Shown: piece by piece, positions 1-8,117 of the stretch
Layout of the letters: each line of letters opens with the position of its first letter
Numbering within the stretch: position 1 is the first letter of the stretch
The notes under the pieces: model-generated
Databases searched by the model: none
Told to the model about the DNA's origin: nothing
The model's input: the letters and a program-made list of their open reading frames with translations, nothing else
NCBI RefSeq assembly: GCF_003627035.1
Contig: NZ_CP032626.1
Location: forward strand, 372,001-436,000
Direction of reading: 5' to 3'
Length of the DNA: 64,000 nucleotides
From: Apilactobacillus bombintestini
Lineage (GTDB): Bacteria; Bacillota; Bacilli; Lactobacillales; Lactobacillaceae
Translations under genes and position numbers: made by a program

Positions 1-1
1 T

Positions 2-400
2 TATTTTGAAACGGATGAATCCTTTGCTAAATTGCATTTATTAGAACATGTTAAATACGTAACTGCACAATATGGTTCCTCTATGGAAGGTATTAATAAA
101 GCTTTTGAAAATCATGATGTGGCAGTAATTGTTTTGGATACTAAAGGTGCTATTACTTATGCACGAAAATTAAAAGACCAAGCTGAGATTTGGTTTATTA
201 AAGTAGATGATCCCGATACATTGCGTCAAAGAATGCAAAAGCGCGGGGATGAAAGTCAACGCATTGAAAAGCGTTTAGCTAGTGATGAATTTATGCGCGA
301 TATGCATTTACCTGATGAATTAAAGAACGTAGCTACTGTAATTGATAATAACGATTGGCAAGTAGCCCAAAAACAAGTAGATAACTTAATGACTAAATAA
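2..400 (+). CDS. Guanylate kinase-like protein, C-terminal part (5' end outside window)
   Basis: The reading frame is already open at the left edge, so the N-terminal P-loop is outside the window. The visible 132 residues resemble the GMP-binding and lid part of guanylate kinase: a stretch like LLEHVKYVTAQYGSS near the start, then a beta strand with WFIKVDDP and an Arg-rich lid (RQRMQKRGDESQRIEKR). Guanylate kinase phosphorylates GMP and dGMP in the cytoplasm. The match is to the fold family; it could be a second Gmk paralog rather than the essential enzyme. A strong bidirectional terminator follows, so it ends its transcription unit. Confidence 0.65.
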   Translation, partial: YFETDESFAKLHLLEHVKYVTAQYGSSMEGINKAFENHDVAVIVLDTKGAITYARKLKDQAEIWFIKVDDPDTLRQRMQKRGDESQRIEKRLASDEFMRDMHLPDELKNVATVIDNNDWQVAQKQVDNLMTK

Positions 401-437
401 AAAAGAACCTTTGATTTAATTCAAAGGTTCTTTTTTT
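401..437. terminator. Bidirectional intrinsic terminator
   Basis: A 14-bp stem (401-414 with 421-434) is flanked by an A-run on one side and a T-run on the other. It can therefore stop transcription from the left gene on the plus strand and from azlCD on the minus strand. Confidence 0.9.
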
Positions 438-759
438 ATATTAATCTTACAATTGCTAGAGATATTATTCCCACAATAACAACTACTAATAAACTTCTTG
501 AAATAATAGCTGCCAAAACGGATGGAATGGAAGCTAATAAATTATCCCAGTTTACAGATGGAAGGTGACCTAAATGTTGTGTAAATAATTCACTGAACCA
601 TAATGTTGCCATAATGACAATCGGAACAAAGCTTAGATATTCTTCCACTGGCTTAGATAATTTAAACTTTTTTAATAAAATAAAAGGAAGCACACGAGAA
701 AGCCAGGTTACTAATGCACAACCAATGATAGTTATTAGTGTAAAACTAAAAGAAGACAT
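436..759 (-). CDS. azlD: Branched-chain amino acid exporter small subunit AzlD
   Basis: This 107-residue membrane protein has about four hydrophobic segments and the AzlD-type pattern TWLSRVLPFILLKK near the N terminus, followed by VEEYLSFVPIVIMATLWFSEL. AzlD is the small partner of AzlC; together they form a LIV-E type exporter of branched-chain amino acids and analogues. Its start overlaps the 3' end of azlC by 14 bases, which indicates translational coupling in a two-gene operon. The 3' end runs into the shared bidirectional terminator. Confidence 0.88.
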   Translation of the reverse strand: MSSFSFTLITIIGCALVTWLSRVLPFILLKKFKLSKPVEEYLSFVPIVIMATLWFSELFTQHLGHLPSVNWDNLLASIPSVLAAIISRSLLVVVIVGIISLAIVRLI

Positions 760-1402
760 GTTTAAAAAACACTCCTAACGTACAACCCAATAAGGTTACA
801 ACTAGAATTAGTAAGCTACTAGGAATAAAAATTAATCCAACATATACCAAAACTAAAGTAACCAAAATCATTACTAACTTTAACAACTGAGGCATACTTT
901 TATCAGATATATATTGTAGATATAATAATCCAATAAACATTGCTATAATCGCAAAATCTAATCCTATAGAATATGGATTATGAATCAATCCACCCGCAAT
1001 GGCACCGATACAGGATGCAACGGACCACGTTAAATATGACACTATGTTAGCAGTATCAAACCAGGCAAATGATAATTTGTGATCAGTATAATTTAATTTA
1101 TTCATTCCTAATGCAAAACTTTCATCGGTTAAAAAAGAACCAATGAGTATATTTTTTAAAACAGACTCTTCTTTAAAATATGGCGCAGTGGTTATGCTCA
1201 TAAGTATCATTCTAGAATTAACTAAGAAGATAGTTAATATGATGGAAAGAATGGGACTATGAATAGCAATCATGGAAATTAAAATGAATTGTGCTGAACC
1301 AGCATATACAAATAGTGAAATGATGGTAATCCACAAAACACTAAATCCAAGTGATTTCCCGATGATTCCAAAAGCAAGCCCAATACCAATGTATCCGAAC
1401 AT
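746..1402 (-). CDS. azlC: Branched-chain amino acid exporter large subunit AzlC
   Basis: The 218 residues given here begin at an internal ATG and contain the AzlC hallmark GYIGIGLAFGIIGKSLGFS, followed by several transmembrane segments. AzlC is the large subunit of the AzlCD branched-chain amino acid exporter. The frame stays open upstream of this ATG and encodes AzlC-like residues (ELTRKNAFEESIPT). It then meets an in-frame TGA at 1462-1460 directly after an ATG at 1465-1463 that has an upstream AGAGAAAG. The family normally has these N-terminal residues, so the natural start is probably 1465 with a premature stop at codon 2. Expression may depend on the 1402 ATG or a rare ATT at 1453. The coordinates are therefore a minimum. 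Confidence 0.75.
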   Translation of the reverse strand: MFGYIGIGLAFGIIGKSLGFSVLWITIISLFVYAGSAQFILISMIAIHSPILSIILTIFLVNSRMILMSITTAPYFKEESVLKNILIGSFLTDESFALGMNKLNYTDHKLSFAWFDTANIVSYLTWSVASCIGAIAGGLIHNPYSIGLDFAIIAMFIGLLYLQYISDKSMPQLLKLVMILVTLVLVYVGLIFIPSSLLILVVTLLGCTLGVFFKHVFF

Positions 1403-1495
1403 AGTAGGGATACTTTCTTCGAAAGCATTTTTTCTAGTAAGTTCGCTGTTAATAAAAAATCACATCTTTCTCTAATCGAAATTTAATTAACAGTT

Positions 1496-1524
1496 AGTTT
1501 ATCGATAAAATGCTGTCTTGTCAA
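1496..1524 (-). promoter_or_regulatory. Promoter of azlCD
   Basis: On the minus strand TTGACA (1524-1519) and TAAACT (1501-1496) are separated by exactly 17 bases. Transcription would begin near 1489, about 24 bases before the ATG at 1465. This supports 1465 as the original azlC start. Confidence 0.7.
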
Positions 1525-1544
1525 TTTTTTATAGACATTGAGTA

Positions 1545-2822
1545 TTATTTTTCTTCTTCAACTACAAAATCTTTTAAACGACCTAATTGATCACTAGGTA
1601 GTTCAGCTTTGATTTTAGTTCCTTCTGGTAAGTAATCAGTAGATAAAACGTTAGTCTTAGAATTTAAGTAATTAACGATATCTCCCTTGTCAAAAGGAAT
1701 AACAAAAGTAGCAGTAGTGTAGTTAGAATAACTATTTTCTCGAATGATTTTAACTAATTCATCAATGGAATCGTCTTCTAAAGCAGCCATGATTAGGTCA
1801 TCACCAGCACGTTGTGGACGACTTTCACCAGCGATGTCAGCTTTATTGAAAACTGTGATCATAGGGATGTTTTCTACACCAATCTCTTTTAGAGTTTGTT
1901 TAGTAGTTTGCATCATAAGGTCTTTGTTTTCATCAGATTCATCAACTACTTGTACTAATAAATCAGCATTTGCAGCTTCAGATAAAGTAGAACGGAAAGC
2001 TTGTACTAATTGGTGAGGTAATTTACTTACAAAACCAACAGTGTCTGATAACAACATAGTTTTATTATCAGGGAAAACAAGTTTACGAACACTAGTATCC
2101 AAAGTAGCAAATAACATGTTTTTAACCATTACTTGTTTGTCATGGTTTTCTCCATAACGTTGAACGAGTTGATTCATAATAGTAGATTTACCAGCGTTAG
2201 TGTAACCTACTAAGGCAACAGTAGGGATGTTTTTAGCATCACGTTGTTTACGTTGTGTTAAATCAGATTTTTGAATATCTTTTAGTTCACGCTTGATGTG
2301 AGAAATGTCTTTTTCAATTACACGACGGTTCAATTCTAGTTGTGATTCACCAGAACCACGGTTAGTAAAGCTTCCGCCACCACTACCAGTTTGTTGGTCT
2401 AGACGTTGACTAGCGCTAGTGTGTAAACGAGGTAGTTGGTATTGTAATTTAGCTAATTGAACTTGTAGCTTAGCTTCGTGAGTACGAGCTCGGTTAGCAA
2501 AGATTTCTAAGATTAAACCAGTACGGTCAATAATTTTAGTATTAGTTTTCTTTTCTAAGTTTCTGATTTGACTAGGTGATAATTCGTCATTAACGATAAT
2601 CATATCCACATCATGATCTAATGCGGTAGTGGCTAGTTCTTCCACTTTTCCTTTGCCAAAGTAGGTAGCTTTGTCAGGATGATCTAATTTTTGTACCAAA
2701 CGATCGACCACTTCTAGATTGTTGGCAGCGGCTAGGGCTGCTAACTCAGACATAGAGTATTCGAATTGTTCATTATCTAAATTTAATCCAATAATGATGG
2801 CAGTTTGTTTTTCTATTTCCAA
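1545..2822 (-). CDS. hflX: GTPase HflX
   Basis: HflX is a ribosome-associated GTPase that splits stalled or hibernating 70S ribosomes. The 425-residue protein has the normal family length. The N-terminal HflX domain (about residues 1-190) includes the Gly-rich GSGGGSFTNRGSGESQ loop. The G domain has G1 GYTNAGKST at about 206-214, G3 as DTVGF and G4 as NKAD. The start is TTG, supported by AAGGAGG 8 bases upstream and the expected N terminus; there is no ATG nearby. It is a single-gene unit read leftward, with an extended -10 promoter upstream. Confidence 0.95.
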   Translation of the reverse strand: MEIEKQTAIIIGLNLDNEQFEYSMSELAALAAANNLEVVDRLVQKLDHPDKATYFGKGKVEELATTALDHDVDMIIVNDELSPSQIRNLEKKTNTKIIDRTGLILEIFANRARTHEAKLQVQLAKLQYQLPRLHTSASQRLDQQTGSGGGSFTNRGSGESQLELNRRVIEKDISHIKRELKDIQKSDLTQRKQRDAKNIPTVALVGYTNAGKSTIMNQLVQRYGENHDKQVMVKNMLFATLDTSVRKLVFPDNKTMLLSDTVGFVSKLPHQLVQAFRSTLSEAANADLLVQVVDESDENKDLMMQTTKQTLKEIGVENIPMITVFNKADIAGESRPQRAGDDLIMAALEDDSIDELVKIIRENSYSNYTTATFVIPFDKGDIVNYLNSKTNVLSTDYLPEGTKIKAELPSDQLGRLKDFVVEEEK

Positions 2823-2846
2823 ATGCGAACCTCCTTATTTTTTACC

Positions 2847-2855
2847 ATTATAACA
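2847..2855 (-). promoter_or_regulatory. Extended -10 promoter of hflX
   Basis: The minus strand reads TGTTATAAT, a consensus extended -10 element. There is no good -35 at 17 bases. The ribosome binding site follows about 10 bases downstream. Confidence 0.5.
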
Positions 2856-2923
2856 TTAAGGCCCTATATTTTCGTTATTTTAATGATAATTAGAATTTAT
2901 TATAAAAATTAAAAAATGATATG

Positions 2924-3112
2924 AATTTTAATAAAATTTTTAATATCCTATAAATACTTATACTACGGTATTTTGACGCCGTTTTACCATTATTAGTATT
3001 AAAGAAATATTATAAAAGAGGTTGATTTATATTATATTAAAATGATATTATTCTAATAATCAAAGAGATATAAATCATCTGTTCAGGATGGTCAGAAATT
3101 GGGGGAATCAAA
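2924..3112 (+). promoter_or_regulatory. oppA1 promoter and leader
   Basis: TTGATT (3022-3027) and TATTAT (3046-3051) are 18 bases apart. The transcribed leader contains a short inverted repeat, CATC (3076-3079) and GATG (3087-3090), just before the GGGGG ribosome binding site. The same layout recurs before the second oppA and, without a gene, before oppB. An AT-rich near-palindrome at 2924-2938 resembles a CodY box at 13 of 15 positions, but such matches are easy to obtain in AT-rich DNA. Confidence 0.6.
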
Positions 3113-4738
3113 ATGAATTTAAAAACTTTAGTTAAGTTAGGAGCTGTTGGTGCAGCATCCGCTTTCTTTTTAGCGGCATGTGGGAACCAATCAAAAGAAT
3201 CAAATAGTAAGTACATAAACTGGCAAACCAATGCACAATTACCAACTTTGGATGCATCTAAAGCTAACGATAATTTAAGTTTTGCAATGTTGAATAACAG
3301 TAACGAAGGTTTACTAATTAATGCCAAGAACAATAAAGTCAATCCAGGGGTAGCTAAGAGCTACGAAGTTTCTAAAGATGGTAAGACTTACACTTTCCAT
3401 TTAAGACATTCTAATTGGAGTAATGGTAAGCCAGTAACCGCTAAAGATTTTGTATACGGTTGGCAACGTACTGTTAATCCAAAGACCGCTTCACAATACT
3501 CATACTTATTTGATCATGTACAAAATGCTGATGCTATCAGTAAAGGTAAAGCACCAGCTAGTGCATTAGGTGTAAAGGCACAAGGTGATTACACTTTAGT
3601 AGTTACTTTGAGCCAACCACAATCATACTTCAAATACTTAGTAACCATGGCACCATTCTTGCCACAAAGTGAATCCGTTGTTAATAAATATGGTTCATCA
3701 TACGGAACTAACAGTGACGATATGGTTTACAACGGTCCATTTAAGATGACTGGTTGGAAGGGTACCAATGATACTTGGACTTTACAAAAGAACAACAAGT
3801 ACTACAACGCAAGTAAAATCAAGGTAGCTGGTGTTAAGTACACTGTACAAAAAGATGCCAATACTGCTTTGAACCAATATGAAACTGGTGCAGCTGACGA
3901 ATCATTCTTATCAGGTGCCCAACAAGTTGGTAAATACAAGGGAAGCAAAGAACTAGTTAACCAAAAAATTGCTTCTACTTTCTACCTAGAATTCAACGAA
4001 AAGAAGAATCCTGAACTAAAGAATGCTGATTTAAGAAAAGCACTTTCTCTAGCAGTAAATCGTAAAGAATACATTAATAACACATTAGGTGACGGTTCTA
4101 TTCCTGCAGTTGGTTACGTATCACCTGGTATGTCAAAACGTAACGGTAAAGATTTCACACAATACGCTGGAACTTCTACTGGAGTTTCATACAACTTGAG
4201 TGAAGCTAAAAAGTTATGGGCTAAGGGTCTAAAAGAAGTAGGTAAGAAGTCAGTTGACTACGCCGTATTATCAGATGATACTGATGCTGGTAAGAAGACT
4301 ACTGAATTCCTAGAAACTGCTTTAGGTCAATTACCCGGCTTGAAAGTAAGTGCTCAAAACGTACCATTCAAGACTAGAATTGCTCGTTCACTAAGTGGTC
4401 AATTTGATATCTTAGTTAACGCTTGGGGTGCCGATTTCCCAGATCCTATCTCATTCTTGAGCTTATTTACTACTGATGGTTCATACAACAATGGTAAATG
4501 GAGTAATGCTCAATACGACCAATTAGTTAAGAATGCTGAAAACAAGGATAGTAACAATGCTGCTAAGCGTTGGGATGATATGGTTAAAGCTGAAAAGATC
4601 TTGATGGATAATCAAGGAATCGCTCCACTATACCATCAAGTTCAACCACAAGTAGTTAAACCACGTGTACACGGAGTACAATACTTCCCAACTGGTTCTC
4701 CAATTGACTTTAGAGATGCTACTTTATCTAACAAATAA
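3113..4738 (+). CDS. oppA: Oligopeptide ABC transporter substrate-binding lipoprotein OppA (copy 1)
   Basis: This 541-residue extracellular lipoprotein captures peptides for the Opp transporter. The N terminus has a positively charged start, a hydrophobic core and a lipobox LAAC with the modified Cys at residue 23. The rest matches SBP family 5, including the signature-like stretch YTFHLRHSNWSNGKPVTAKD and the WGADFPDP region near residue 440. It lies directly before a near-identical paralog and then oppBCDF. It has its own promoter and terminator, so it can be transcribed separately from the permease genes. The family assignment is secure; peptide specificity cannot be read from sequence. 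Confidence 0.96.
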   Translation: MNLKTLVKLGAVGAASAFFLAACGNQSKESNSKYINWQTNAQLPTLDASKANDNLSFAMLNNSNEGLLINAKNNKVNPGVAKSYEVSKDGKTYTFHLRHSNWSNGKPVTAKDFVYGWQRTVNPKTASQYSYLFDHVQNADAISKGKAPASALGVKAQGDYTLVVTLSQPQSYFKYLVTMAPFLPQSESVVNKYGSSYGTNSDDMVYNGPFKMTGWKGTNDTWTLQKNNKYYNASKIKVAGVKYTVQKDANTALNQYETGAADESFLSGAQQVGKYKGSKELVNQKIASTFYLEFNEKKNPELKNADLRKALSLAVNRKEYINNTLGDGSIPAVGYVSPGMSKRNGKDFTQYAGTSTGVSYNLSEAKKLWAKGLKEVGKKSVDYAVLSDDTDAGKKTTEFLETALGQLPGLKVSAQNVPFKTRIARSLSGQFDILVNAWGADFPDPISFLSLFTTDGSYNNGKWSNAQYDQLVKNAENKDSNNAAKRWDDMVKAEKILMDNQGIAPLYHQVQPQVVKPRVHGVQYFPTGSPIDFRDATLSNK

Positions 4739-4756
4739 AATTAATTAATAATAAAA

Positions 4757-4807
4757 GACTTTAAATTTCTGCCATGCTTATGGATGTGAAATTTAAAGCC
4801 TTTTTTA
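4757..4807 (+). terminator. Terminator after oppA1
   Basis: GACTTTAAATTTC pairs with GAAATTTAAAGCC across a loop and is followed by six T. A related hairpin follows oppA2, so the terminator was probably duplicated with the gene. Confidence 0.85.
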
Positions 4808-5049
4808 TTTGGATATAAAATACAATATTAAAATAAAATGAAAAATTTCATTAAATAAATGACTAATTTTTTAAATGGGGTAAAGTGCTTATATAATAGC
4901 TTTTTGAAACAATATTAATTGGACGTTTTTATAATTAGATTAAAATTCTATGATAAAAAGGTTGCTTTTTATGATAATTAAATGATATGATTCTATCAAT
5001 CTTAAAGATGTAAATCATCATTTGATGGTACTAAATGGGAGGGACCAAC
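4808..5049 (+). promoter_or_regulatory. oppA2 promoter and leader
   Basis: TTGCTT (4962-4967) and TATGAT (4986-4991) are 18 bases apart. The leader carries CATCA (5016-5020) and TGATG (5023-5027), able to form a small hairpin just before the GGGAGGG ribosome binding site. The upstream part (about 4808-4920) is plain AT-rich DNA with no gene visible. The stretch near 4920-4950 shares an AATTAGATTAAAAT block with the orphan leader at about 6863-6876. Confidence 0.6.
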
Positions 5050-6675
5050 ATGAAATTTAAGACTGTAGTTAAGCTGAGTGCTGTAGGAGCAGCATCCGCA
5101 TTCTTATTGGCTGCCTGTGGTAACCAATCGAGAGAATCAAGCAGCAAATATATTAATTGGCAAACATCTTCACAATTACCTACCTTGGACGCATCCAAGG
5201 CAACTGATAATTTGAGTTTTGCTATGTTGAATAACAGTAACGAAGGTTTGTTAGTTAATGCTAAAGATAACAAGGTTAACCCCGGAGTAGCTAAAAGCTA
5301 TGACGTGTCTAAAGATGGTAAAACCTACACATTCCACTTGAGACATTCTAACTGGAGTAACGGTAAACCTGTAACAGCCAAAGATTTCGTTTATGGTTGG
5401 CAACGTACTGTAGATCCTAAGACAGCTTCACAATACTCATACTTATTTGATCACGTACAAAACGCTGATGCAATTGGCAAAGGCAAAGCACCAGTTAGTT
5501 CATTGGGTGTAAAAGCTGATGGAGATTACACATTGGTAGTTACATTGACTCAACCACAATCATACTTCAAATACTTAGTAACCATGGCACCATTCTTGCC
5601 ACAAAGTGAAGCAGTAGTTAACAAGTACGGTTCATCATATGGTACTAACAGTGATGATATGGTATATAACGGTCCATTCAAGATGACCGGCTGGAAAGGT
5701 ACTAACGATACTTGGACTCTACAAAAGAACAACAAGTACTACAACGCAAGCAAGATTAAAGTTGCCGGTGTTAAGTACTCAGTAGAAAAGGATGCTAACA
5801 CAGCATTAAACCAATATGAAACTGGTGCAGCTGATGAATCATTCTTATCAGGAGCTCAACAAGTAGGTAAGTACAAAGGAAGCAAAGAATTAAGTTCACC
5901 AAAGGTAGCTTCTACTTTCTATCTAGAATTTAATGAAAAGAAAAATCCTGAATTAAAGAATGCTAACCTAAGAAAAGCTATTTCATTAGCAGTAAACCGT
6001 AAGGAATACACTGATCACACATTAGGCGATGGTTCTATTCCCGCTGTAGGTTATGTTTCACCTGGAATGTCCAAACGTAATGGTAAAGACTTTACAGCAG
6101 ATGCAGGAACTACAAGTGGAGTTTCCTACAACCTAAGTGAAGCTAAGAAACTATGGGCTAAAGGTCTAAAAGAAGTAGGTAAGAAATCTGTAAACTACGC
6201 AGTATTATCCGATGATACTGACGCTGGTAAAAAGACTACTGAATTCTTAGAAACAGCTCTAAACAAACTACCTGGATTAAAGGTTAGTGCACAAAACGTA
6301 CCATTTAAGACTAGATTAACTCGTTCACAAAATGGACAATTTGATTTAGTAGTTAGTGCATGGGGAGCTGATTTCCCAGACCCTATTTCATTCCTAAGCT
6401 TGTTTACTAGTGATGCTTCATACAACAACGGTAAATGGAAGAATGCACAATATGATCAATTAGTAAATGCCGCTGAAACTAAAGACAGTAACAATGCTGC
6501 TAAGCGTTGGGACGACTTAGTTAAAGCTGAACAAATCTTGATGAATGATCAAGGAATTGCTCCTCTATATCATCAAGTACAACCTCAAGTAGTTAAGCCA
6601 CGTGTACATGGTGTACAATACTTTGCTACTGGTTCACCAATTGATTTCAGGGATGCAACTTTATCTAAAAAATAA
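5050..6675 (+). CDS. oppA: Oligopeptide ABC transporter substrate-binding lipoprotein OppA (copy 2)
   Basis: A second 541-residue peptide-binding lipoprotein, collinear with copy 1 over its full length and differing at scattered positions. Its lipobox LAAC has Cys at residue 23. An in-frame ATG at 5035 lies inside the ribosome binding site itself, so 5050 is preferred; it gives the same length and N terminus as copy 1. Both copies keep the SBP family 5 features, so neither looks decayed. The differences near the C-terminal third (for example LVVSAWGADF instead of ILVNAWGADF) might shift specificity, but this is inference. It has its own promoter and terminator. Confidence 0.96.
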   Translation: MKFKTVVKLSAVGAASAFLLAACGNQSRESSSKYINWQTSSQLPTLDASKATDNLSFAMLNNSNEGLLVNAKDNKVNPGVAKSYDVSKDGKTYTFHLRHSNWSNGKPVTAKDFVYGWQRTVDPKTASQYSYLFDHVQNADAIGKGKAPVSSLGVKADGDYTLVVTLTQPQSYFKYLVTMAPFLPQSEAVVNKYGSSYGTNSDDMVYNGPFKMTGWKGTNDTWTLQKNNKYYNASKIKVAGVKYSVEKDANTALNQYETGAADESFLSGAQQVGKYKGSKELSSPKVASTFYLEFNEKKNPELKNANLRKAISLAVNRKEYTDHTLGDGSIPAVGYVSPGMSKRNGKDFTADAGTTSGVSYNLSEAKKLWAKGLKEVGKKSVNYAVLSDDTDAGKKTTEFLETALNKLPGLKVSAQNVPFKTRLTRSQNGQFDLVVSAWGADFPDPISFLSLFTSDASYNNGKWKNAQYDQLVNAAETKDSNNAAKRWDDLVKAEQILMNDQGIAPLYHQVQPQVVKPRVHGVQYFATGSPIDFRDATLSKK

Positions 6676-6685
6676 AAAATAATAA

Positions 6686-6737
6686 AAAGTTTTAAGTTTC
6701 TACCATTATATAGGTACGAAATTTAAAGCTTTTTTTA
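6686..6737 (+). terminator. Terminator after oppA2
   Basis: GTTTTAAGTTTCTACC pairs imperfectly with GGTACGAAATTTAAAGC and is followed by a run of seven T. It resembles the terminator after oppA1. Confidence 0.8.
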
Positions 6738-7186
6738 TTTAGGTAAAATACTTAATATGAGAGCAATATTATAATTTTTATTAGATAATCAGTTAATGCT
6801 CGAATTGTTGTAAAACATTATTAAATCAACTAATGTTAGCGTTTTAATTTATACTATCTTTCAATTAGATTAAAATAAAATTAGAAAAACCCTTGATTTT
6901 TATCATATTCCAATGGTATTATTTTAATAATTTAAATTATCAGAGAACATACATCATTTTCGATTGATGGTATGCAATTGGGGGGACTGCATTACTATTG
7001 AGAAGTGATCTATAGATTAGATCATGGATATGTAACATTGCCTAATTTTAGGTAAATTTGTTAAAAAATTAATTAATTGTTTGTGAAGAGTTCCGGCTAT
7101 CTATTATAATGAATAAATATAGAGTTATGTTACTCTTCCGTACATATTAAAGGAGTAGTTACTCCTAGGATTGCGAGGATTAAATT
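6738..7186 (+). promoter_or_regulatory. Gene-free region: orphan third oppA-type leader, then oppB promoter and leader
   Basis: At 6893-6898 TTGATT and at 6917-6922 TATTAT form a promoter with the same 18-base spacer as both oppA promoters. It is followed by the CATCA (6952-6956) and TGATG (6965-6969) hairpin and a GGGGGG ribosome binding site (6980-6985), but no start codon or oppA frame follows. A second promoter candidate, TTGTGA (7081-7086) and TATAAT (7105-7110) with an 18-base spacer, lies closer to oppB. A perfect 7-bp hairpin (AGGAGTA/TACTCCT, 7151-7166) sits just upstream of the oppB ribosome binding site. No protein is encoded here. Confidence 0.6.
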
Positions 7187-8116
7187 ATGGTTAAATATCT
7201 GTCAAAGAGAATTTTTTACTTACTTTTGACGTTGTTTATCGTGGTTACCGTAACCTTCTTTCTAATGAAGGTAATGCCTGGTACACCGTTAACTAACGAA
7301 CAAAAGTTATCACCATCAGAAAGATACATGGTATTGAAACAATATGGTTTGGATAAACCAGTTTGGCAACAATACATTAGTTACATTGTGAATGCGGTAC
7401 AAGGTAACTTTGGTACTTCATTCCAATTCAGTAACCAACCTGTATCATACTTAATTTCTAGTCGTATGGGACCATCACTTCTATTAGGTGGTCAAGCTAT
7501 GATCGTCGGTGTATTAGCCGGAATCGTAGTAGGTGCACTAGGAGCTATTAAGAAGAGTACCTGGGTAGATACTTCTACTACCATTATTTCTATTCTAGGT
7601 ATCTCCATTCCTTCCTTTGTATTCTCAGTATTATTACAATATGTAATTGCTTTGAAATGGGGATTCTTACCAATCGCTGGTTGGAGCGGATTTGCTTACA
7701 CCATTTTACCTACTTTAGCTTTAGCGGCTATGCCACTTGCTGAATCAGCTCGTTTCGTAAGAACTGAAATGGTGGACGTACTAAGTTCTGACTACATTGA
7801 ATTGGCTCGTGCAAAAGGACTAAGCAAATTTGGAATTATTTATCATCATGCATTGAGAAATAGTTTAATTCCATTAGTAACTATCATCGGTCCTTTAGCA
7901 GTTAACATTATGACTGGTTCCATGGTTGTTGAAAACATTTTCGCTATCCCTGGTATCGGTGAACAATTTGTTAACTCAGTACTAACTAATGATTACCCAA
8001 CCATAATGGGACTAACAGTTATGTACTGCTTCCTATTATGTGTAGTTTTACTAATTACTGATATTGTATATGGATTAATTGATCCTCGAATTAGAGTTGC
8101 AGGAGGGAAAGACTAA
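7187..8116 (+). CDS. oppB: Oligopeptide ABC transporter permease OppB
   Basis: This 309-residue integral membrane protein has the OppB topology: an N-terminal helix (LTLFIVVTVTFFLMKVMPGTP), a periplasmic-side loop, then a five-helix BPD_transp_1 core. The EAA coupling motif is seen as DYIELARAKGLSKFGIIYHHALRNSLIP, about residues 205-230. It pairs with OppC to form the peptide channel. The start ATG has a weak GCGAGGAT ribosome binding site. It begins the oppBCDF operon; the stop is separated from the oppC start by one base. Confidence 0.96.
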   Translation: MVKYLSKRIFYLLLTLFIVVTVTFFLMKVMPGTPLTNEQKLSPSERYMVLKQYGLDKPVWQQYISYIVNAVQGNFGTSFQFSNQPVSYLISSRMGPSLLLGGQAMIVGVLAGIVVGALGAIKKSTWVDTSTTIISILGISIPSFVFSVLLQYVIALKWGFLPIAGWSGFAYTILPTLALAAMPLAESARFVRTEMVDVLSSDYIELARAKGLSKFGIIYHHALRNSLIPLVTIIGPLAVNIMTGSMVVENIFAIPGIGEQFVNSVLTNDYPTIMGLTVMYCFLLCVVLLITDIVYGLIDPRIRVAGGKD

Positions 8117-8117
8117 T

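Noticed and set aside
1272-1475. Plus-strand open frame opposite azlC
   Set aside because: It is a shadow of azlC with no ribosome binding site or recognisable protein features.
2924-2938. CodY-box-like AATTTTAATAAAATT before oppA1
   Set aside because: It matches 13 of 15 positions, but the region is almost pure A/T and no similar box lies before oppA2 or the orphan leader. Not strong enough to call.
7000-7100. Possible remnant oppA coding sequence after the orphan leader
   Set aside because: No frame here encodes OppA-like residues; only tiny open frames and a GATCTA/TAGATC repeat are present.
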